Positions 7,376 through 10,532 of a stretch of 10,532 bases of DNA are shown in pieces. Every line of letters starts with the position of its first letter. Within the stretch, counting starts at the first letter, position 1. The DNA is from GCA-2746795 sp964643965. Its GTDB lineage: Bacteria; Chloroflexota; Anaerolineae; Promineifilales; Promineifilaceae. The notes below the pieces were generated by a model, which was not told the DNA's origin, did no database searches, and saw only the letters and a program-made list of their open reading frames with translations. Location: NCBI GenBank assembly GCA_964643965.1, contig CAZXVH010000147.1, positions 1 to 10,532 on the forward strand. The letters run 5' to 3'. Both the position numbers and the translations under genes were made by a program.

Positions 7376-7447
7376 TGGGCCTACTTGGATTCGAACCAAG
7401 AACCCAGCGGTTATGAGCCGCTTGCTCTGCCGTTGAGCTATAGGCCC
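7376..7447 (-). tRNA. tRNA with CAT anticodon (elongator Met or Ile2)
   Basis: A 72-nt cloverleaf: acceptor GGGCCTA/TAGGCCC, D arm GCTC/GAGC, anticodon stem AGCGG/CCGCT with loop CTCATAA, T arm CTTGG/CCAAG with TTCGAAT, discriminator A73. CCA is not encoded. The G1-C72 pair excludes initiator tRNA-Met. The anticodon CAT alone leaves elongator Met or the TilS substrate tRNA-Ile2. C4-G69 and C5-G68 pairs and the CTCATAA loop are features known for Ile2 recognition in E. coli, and tilS lies upstream on the same strand. I lean slightly towards Ile2, but sequence comparison with other CAT tRNAs of the genome is needed. Confidence 0.9.
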
Positions 7448-7458
7448 CAATAAATCTA

Positions 7459-7525
7459 CGATTGTTGATTTGGGATTTTCGATTTTGGGGATTGTAGACG
7501 CTCCAATCGTTAATCGACAATCGTC
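7459..7525. repeat. Inverted pair of heptamer arrays between two tRNA genes
   Basis: Five 7-bp units with a GATT core (CGATTGT, TGATTTG, GGATTTT, CGATTTT, GGGGATT) cover 7459-7493. After an 11-bp spacer, three units with an AATCG core (AATCGTT, AATCGAC, AATCGTC) cover 7505-7525. The cores are reverse complements, so the two arms can pair in RNA or as a cruciform. The pair lies in the 93-bp gap between tRNA-Gly and tRNA(CAT), inside the presumed transcript. Confidence 0.7.
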
Positions 7526-7540
7526 CATCTAAAATTGAAG

Positions 7541-7611
7541 AGCGGCCGACGGGACTCGAACCCGTGATAAAAGTTTGGAAAACTTTTGTGTTGCCATTAC
7601 ACCACGGCCGC
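7541..7611 (-). tRNA. tRNA-Gly (anticodon TCC)
   Basis: A 71-nt cloverleaf: acceptor GCGGCCG/CGGCCGC, D arm GTGT/ACAC, anticodon stem AAAGT/ACTTT with loop TTTCCAA, T arm ACGGG/CCCGT with TTCGAGT. The discriminator base is U73, as in E. coli tRNA-Gly. CCA is not encoded. It is 16 bp downstream of tRNA-Pro and surely shares its transcript. Confidence 0.95.
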
Positions 7612-7627
7612 AAAAACGGTACTTCTG

Positions 7628-7701
7628 TCGGGGCGGCCGGATTTGAACCGACGACCTCTCGGACCCAAACCGAGCGCTCTGCCAAGCTGAGCTACGCCCC
7701 G
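7628..7701 (-). tRNA. tRNA-Pro (anticodon TGG)
   Basis: A 74-nt cloverleaf: acceptor CGGGGCG/CGCCCCG with the C1-G72 pair typical of bacterial tRNA-Pro, D arm GCTC/GAGC, anticodon stem CTCGG/CCGAG with loop TTTGGGT, T arm GTCGG/CCGGC, discriminator A73. CCA is not encoded. It is first in the three-tRNA operon, 17 nt after a strong -10 box. Confidence 0.95.
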
Positions 7702-7718
7702 TAGCACAACAGAGGGAT

Positions 7719-7747
7719 AGTATAGCGATGGCCTGCCATAGCGTCAA
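7719..7747 (-). promoter_or_regulatory. Strong promoter of the tRNA-Pro/Gly/CAT operon
   Basis: On the minus strand TTGACG (7747-7742), a 17-bp spacer and TATACT (7724-7719) match the sigma-70 consensus at 10 of 12 positions. Transcription would start about 10 nt before tRNA-Pro. The -35 box contains the TGA stop codon of tilS (7746-7744), so the promoter is embedded in the end of that gene. The spacer carries the short inverted repeat ATGGC/GCCAT. Confidence 0.8.
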
Positions 7748-9183
7748 CCCTTGAAGCAGTGCAACTGCACTATCTGCGCCGTCTTTTCTGTTACCTTCGC
7801 CCGTTCATCTAACCTATGCCCCACCACCCAAATAACATGCTCGGCGTTAGCGACAAGCGGCCAATTAGCCCGCCATGCTGCCCCAATTTTGAGGTTGACC
7901 ATGACATCTTGAACTTTGGCGGAACGGCCGTGCATGCCCAATGGTTGAAAACGCTCTCCAGGCTGCCGGCAGCGCACCGTCAACGCCCCCGCCGCCGCCC
8001 TGTCGATAAAAACACGCCAGTTATCTGCCTGCGCCTGAATGTCAGCGGCCGACATCGTCTCCACCCATTCCGCCTCAATGCGCCAGCCATCTGCCAACGC
8101 CACGCCGCCCGGCACAGGCAGCCTCACGGCCTCTTGGTCTGCCAACTGCGGCCAATCATCCAGCAAAACAGGCTCATCCTCAGCGATGATCAGCCGCTCA
8201 TAATCAACCCGCAAATGAAGATTGCCTGGCAGGTTGTAGCGCTGACCGCTCTCGTTTCTTTCCGCCACTAAACGAGCCTGTTCTACAGCCTGAAAACTGA
8301 TCTCTGGGGAAAACGGCCGCTTCTCCCCCATCGCCCGCCGTAGCGCTGCCCGCCGCAAAGACAATGGCAGCGCCGCCCAACCAGCCCGGTCCAGGACAAC
8401 GGCCGTCTCGTCCACTGACAGCGCCACATTAACCCAGGCGTCCGCTGCCAACTCATCTAACAAAGCCACATCCGCCGTCGCGACAGCCGCCAACTGCTGT
8501 AAGTGAGGGCGAATACCCGCATTATATTCCGCCAACAAAGGCAGCAGTTCTCGCCGGATACGATTGCGGAAAAAAGAAACGTCTTCATTGGATTCGTCAA
8601 AAACAGGGGTTAACTCATTGGCCTGACAATACGCCTCAATATCCTGACGCGCCACCGGCAAAAACGGCCGTAACAAAACAAATTCAGGATGGTGCGGCAA
8701 AGGGGCTACCGGCAGCATCCCCCGCAGACCACGCAAGCCGCTCCCCCGCAGCAAATTCATCAGCACCGTCTCGGCCTGATCATCCCCATGATGCCCCACC
8801 AAAATATAAGGCGTCTCATAGGCGGCGGCAACCGTCTGCAAAAAAGCGTATCGCGCCTTACGTCCTGCTTCTTCCAGGCTGTCGCCGGTGTCATGCGCCA
8901 GTTGAGCCACGTCCACCTGCGTCATGGCGCAAGCCAGCCCCCAGGCTTGGGCGGTATTTTGTACAAAGGCAGCTTCGGCAACGGCCGTTTCGCGGTAGCC
9001 GTGATCCACATGCGCCGCCACCAATCTGGCGGGGGGCGCCAGGGTCGTCAACACATGCAGCAGCGCCAACGAATCCGGCCCGCCAGAGACGCCCACCACC
9101 AGCCTATGGGCAGAAGAGAGGAGATTAACGGGGGAAACGGCCGTTTCTAAAAATGAACGCACAACCTCATTTAAAACCGCCAT
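7744..9183 (-). CDS. tilS: tRNA(Ile)-lysidine synthetase (TilS)
   Basis: TilS uses ATP and lysine to convert cytidine 34 of tRNA-Ile2(CAU) to lysidine, which changes its identity from Met to Ile and its codon from AUG to AUA; it is normally essential. The 479-residue product has the PP-loop SGGPDS (33-38), DHGYRE (60-65), GHHGDDQAET (130-139) and the FDESN...FFRNRIRRELLP segment (195-215) of the N-terminal ATPase domain. The C-terminal TilS_C domain is recognisable in VRCRQPGERFQPLGM (403-417), LQ-like VQDVMVNLKI (424-433) and GHRLDERAKVT (455-465). So this is the long form, like E. coli (432 residues). The open frame continues upstream into tRNA-Leu; I chose the ATG at 9183, with GGTGA (9192-9188) as its ribosome binding site. 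The gene lies between tRNA-Leu and three further tRNAs on the same strand, one with anticodon CAT. It contains two exact AACGGCCGTT palindromes near its start. Confidence 0.95.
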   Translation of the reverse strand: MAVLNEVVRSFLETAVSPVNLLSSAHRLVVGVSGGPDSLALLHVLTTLAPPARLVAAHVDHGYRETAVAEAAFVQNTAQAWGLACAMTQVDVAQLAHDTGDSLEEAGRKARYAFLQTVAAAYETPYILVGHHGDDQAETVLMNLLRGSGLRGLRGMLPVAPLPHHPEFVLLRPFLPVARQDIEAYCQANELTPVFDESNEDVSFFRNRIRRELLPLLAEYNAGIRPHLQQLAAVATADVALLDELAADAWVNVALSVDETAVVLDRAGWAALPLSLRRAALRRAMGEKRPFSPEISFQAVEQARLVAERNESGQRYNLPGNLHLRVDYERLIIAEDEPVLLDDWPQLADQEAVRLPVPGGVALADGWRIEAEWVETMSAADIQAQADNWRVFIDRAAAGALTVRCRQPGERFQPLGMHGRSAKVQDVMVNLKIGAAWRANWPLVANAEHVIWVVGHRLDERAKVTEKTAQIVQLHCFKG

Positions 9184-9200
9184 CAAATCACCATCAGAAA

Positions 9201-9223
9201 TAAAAAAGGCCCGAAACCGGGCC
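9201..9223 (-). terminator. Intrinsic terminator between tRNA-Leu and tilS
   Basis: GGCCCG (9208-9213) and CGGGCC (9218-9223) form a perfect 6-bp GC-only stem with a 4-nt loop. On the minus strand six T residues follow directly, then ATTT. It lies 8 bp beyond tRNA-Leu and ends only 17 nt before the tilS ATG, so it may act as a partial terminator or attenuator for tilS. Confidence 0.9.
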
Positions 9224-9231
9224 AGAAAAAG

Positions 9232-9315
<84 letters not shown>

Positions 9316-9346
9316 AGAGTAGAAAATGAAGCAAATGCACATTCGT

Positions 9347-9374
9347 ATTGTACCCATCTTGAAAAATGGAACAA
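9347..9374 (-). promoter_or_regulatory. Possible promoter of tRNA-Leu
   Basis: On the minus strand TTGTTC (9374-9369), a 16-bp spacer and TACAAT (9352-9347) resemble a sigma-70 promoter. The -10 box has 5 of 6 consensus bases, the -35 box only TTG. The -10 box is 31 bp upstream of the tRNA 5' end. Confidence 0.45.
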
Positions 9375-9406
9375 GAGCAAATTTCAACACCCCTCTCAAA
9401 AAATCG

Positions 9407-9424
9407 TGTCATGACAACATGACA
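9407..9424. promoter_or_regulatory. Operator-like inverted repeat TGTCATG-N4-CATGACA
   Basis: A perfect 7-bp inverted repeat with a 4-bp spacer, total 18 bp, of the size bound by a dimeric regulator. The left arm with three spacer bases also forms the 10-bp palindrome TGTCATGACA. It lies 29 bp upstream of the -35 box of the rightward promoter and about 32 bp behind the presumed tRNA-Leu -35 box, so it could serve either. The regulator is unknown. Confidence 0.5.
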
Positions 9425-9453
9425 TAATCGCCAATTCCCAGGATAACGCCAGT

Positions 9454-9482
9454 TTGACTTGCCTATTTCCTACTAGTATAAT
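9454..9482 (+). promoter_or_regulatory. Near-consensus promoter of the DUF4388 gene
   Basis: TTGACT (9454-9459), a 17-bp spacer and TATAAT (9477-9482) match the sigma-70 consensus at 11 of 12 positions. Transcription would start near 9489, leaving a leader of about 230 nt before the ATG at 9718. No open frame of note lies in that leader. Confidence 0.8.
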
Positions 9483-9659
9483 GCTCCCGTTGCTCATCCA
9501 GAGAAAATAGGTCTAATTTCCTGGGCACAATCCTTTCAAATTATAATAAAATACTTCTTGGAACACACTATCTGATAAACCAGGTAGATTTTCAAGCTAT
9601 TAAGAAGTCAGAAAGCAAATATAATCTGGCAAACTATGTGTAAACTAAGAATAACAGGA

Positions 9660-9708
9660 TGCCACCGCCTGCAATTCGGCCTGGCAAATTAAAAAATCTC
9701 ATTGCAGG
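9660..9708 (+). promoter_or_regulatory. Candidate RNA switch: hairpin, anti-SD loop, A-rich linker
   Basis: TGCCACCG (9660-9667) pairs with CGG (9677-9679) and TGGCA (9682-9686) across a 2-nt bulge, closing a 9-nt loop. That loop holds CCTGCAAT (9668-9675), the exact reverse complement of ATTGCAGG (9701-9708), which contains most of the AGGA ribosome binding site. The 14-nt linker 9687-9700 is A/U-rich with a run of six A. The layout is that of an H-type pseudoknot, or of two exclusive hairpins, controlling translation. It does not match any riboswitch class I can name. The rest of the leader (9489-9659) shows nothing definite. Confidence 0.5.
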
Positions 9709-9717
9709 ATATAGACT

Positions 9718-10532
9718 ATGGCCCTAAAAGGGAACCTGCGCGACTTCTCCACAACGCAACTACTTAACTTGATAAACCTGGCTCGAAAAACAGGCACACT
9801 CACCATTCAACAAAATGGAGACTCTGCGCAAATGTCATTTCGTGAAGGTAAATTAATTTATGCCTTTATGGGAGCAGAGGAAAATAACCACCTGGCCCAA
9901 ATATTGCATAACGCCGGGAAACTTTCAGAAGATCAAGCCAGAATTATCCAGGAGCGGGCCAAAGGTACAAGCGATAAACAGCTTGGTCATATGCTCATTC
10001 AACGCGGTCATATCACCCAAAGCGACATCATTCAAAGCGTTCGCCAAAACGTGCTAGACACCGTTTATAAGCTCTTTACCTGGGCAGAAGGCCTATTCCG
10101 CTTTGAAGCAAACCGGCTCCCCCCACCCGGCTTCATCACCATCCCCATAGATTTAGAAAGCGTTATCATGGAAGGCAGTCGGCGCTTAAAAGAATGGGAA
10201 ATCCTCCAGGAAGAGTTGCCCAATCTTGACATATGCCTCCGCTTTACAGATCGCCCCGATGCCCGTCTGCAAAATATCAACCTCACCGTGGAAGAATGGC
10301 GCGTCATTTCCTTTGTCAATCCACGTAACTCCATCCGCCAAATTGCCCGAGCCAACAGCCTGAGCGACTTTGAAATCAGACGCATCGTCTATGGCATGTT
10401 ACAAGCGGGTCTTGTGGAAATCATCAGGCCTCCCAGACCCAAACCACAGCCGCCAGCAAAAGCAACAAGCACCGCCAGACAAGGAATGCAGGACCAAAGC
10501 GCTGATATACAATCTCCGGCCGTCAAACGCTC
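9718..10532 (+). CDS. DUF4388 (PatA-like N-terminal) protein, 3' end beyond window
   Basis: The visible 271 residues run without a stop to the window edge. Residues 1-160 match the DUF4388 domain: LKGNLRDFSTTQLLNLINLARKTG-type start, TLTI, a FREGKLIYA strand (41-49), LGHMLIQRGHIT (88-99), and the VYKLFTWAEGLFRFEAN segment (115-131). DUF4388 is found in regulatory proteins, including the N-terminus of cyanobacterial PatA, often next to small GTPases and roadblock proteins; its biochemical role is not settled. Residues about 181-236 (LTVEEWRVISFV to GLVEI) look like a winged-helix module. From about 237 a Pro/Ala/Gln-rich linker begins (PPRPKPQPPAKA), so another domain probably follows outside the window. 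The ATG is supported by AGGA at 9706-9709, 8 nt upstream, which the leader fold can cover. Codon use is more AT-rich than in the other genes. Confidence 0.85.
   Translation, partial: MALKGNLRDFSTTQLLNLINLARKTGTLTIQQNGDSAQMSFREGKLIYAFMGAEENNHLAQILHNAGKLSEDQARIIQERAKGTSDKQLGHMLIQRGHITQSDIIQSVRQNVLDTVYKLFTWAEGLFRFEANRLPPPGFITIPIDLESVIMEGSRRLKEWEILQEELPNLDICLRFTDRPDARLQNINLTVEEWRVISFVNPRNSIRQIARANSLSDFEIRRIVYGMLQAGLVEIIRPPRPKPQPPAKATSTARQGMQDQSADIQSPAVKR

Larger units (their letters stand above)
941..9145. repeat. Dispersed palindrome AACGGCCGTT (11 exact copies)
   Basis: Exact copies start at 941, 3948, 4716, 4791, 5835, 5874, 6133, 6680, 7295, 8980 and 9136. Nine-base matches AACGGCCGT occur at 5088, 7923, 8398 and 8663. 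The copy at 4791 sits in a 16-bp perfect palindrome (4788-4803) and that at 9136 in a 14-bp one. All exact copies lie in genes, and they are read in three frames (TAV, NGR, RP). Confidence 0.9.

Noticed and set aside
7376..7447. Initiator tRNA-fMet
   Set aside because: The acceptor begins with a paired G1-C72, whereas bacterial initiators have a mismatch at 1-72, and the anticodon stem lacks three consecutive G-C pairs of the initiator type.
7353..7747. Open frames over the tRNA cluster on the minus strand
   Set aside because: They translate tRNA genes; the cloverleaf structures explain the sequence fully.
9620..9625. TATAAT in the DUF4388 leader as a second promoter
   Set aside because: No TTGACA-like hexamer at 16-18 bp; AT-rich leaders give such boxes by chance. 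The same applies to TATAAT at 9542-9547.

Overview
This window most likely comes from a Chloroflexota genome, class Anaerolineae or a close relative, assembled as a scaffold: there is a 100-N gap at 1419-1518. The assignment is an inference. It rests on a very large TPR-containing Ser/Thr kinase, a DUF2723 GT-C glycosyltransferase with a long extracellular C-terminus, a DUF4388 (PatA-like N-terminal) protein, and a secreted protein with a YLPII motif after its signal peptide. No phage, transposase or CRISPR array is seen.

Layout. Positions 1-128 are an octamer tandem array that runs into the ribosome binding site of hisE (140-421, +). A secreted protein of unknown function follows (483-1388, +), then heptamer arrays around the assembly gap (1390-1610). 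A kinase-TPR gene (1709-4348, -) and a DUF2723 membrane glycosyltransferase gene (4459-7311, +) diverge from a 110-bp region. There both -10 boxes lie so close to the ATG codons that the mRNAs look leaderless or nearly so. A minus-strand translation block follows, in transcription order: tRNA-Leu(TAA), intrinsic terminator, tilS, strong promoter, tRNA-Pro(TGG), tRNA-Gly(TCC), tRNA(CAT), intrinsic terminator. The right end (9316-10532) holds an operator-like inverted repeat, a near-consensus promoter, a leader of about 230 nt with a candidate ribosome-binding-site-sequestering fold, and the start of a DUF4388 gene cut off by the window edge.

How the genes relate. hisE belongs to histidine biosynthesis. 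tilS makes lysidine in tRNA-Ile2(CAU), and the nearby CAT-anticodon tRNA has features expected of that substrate. The kinase and the DUF4388 protein are likely signalling components. The glycosyltransferase probably acts on the cell envelope.

The most unusual signals are at DNA and RNA level. The palindrome AACGGCCGTT occurs exactly 11 times in about 10.4 kb, in all three reading frames and inside four different genes, like the cyanobacterial HIP1 element. Heptamer arrays of unrelated sequence but equal 7-bp period occur at four separate loci, two of them with inverted arms. The DUF4388 leader can form two overlapping pairings, one of which covers the Shine-Dalgarno sequence.
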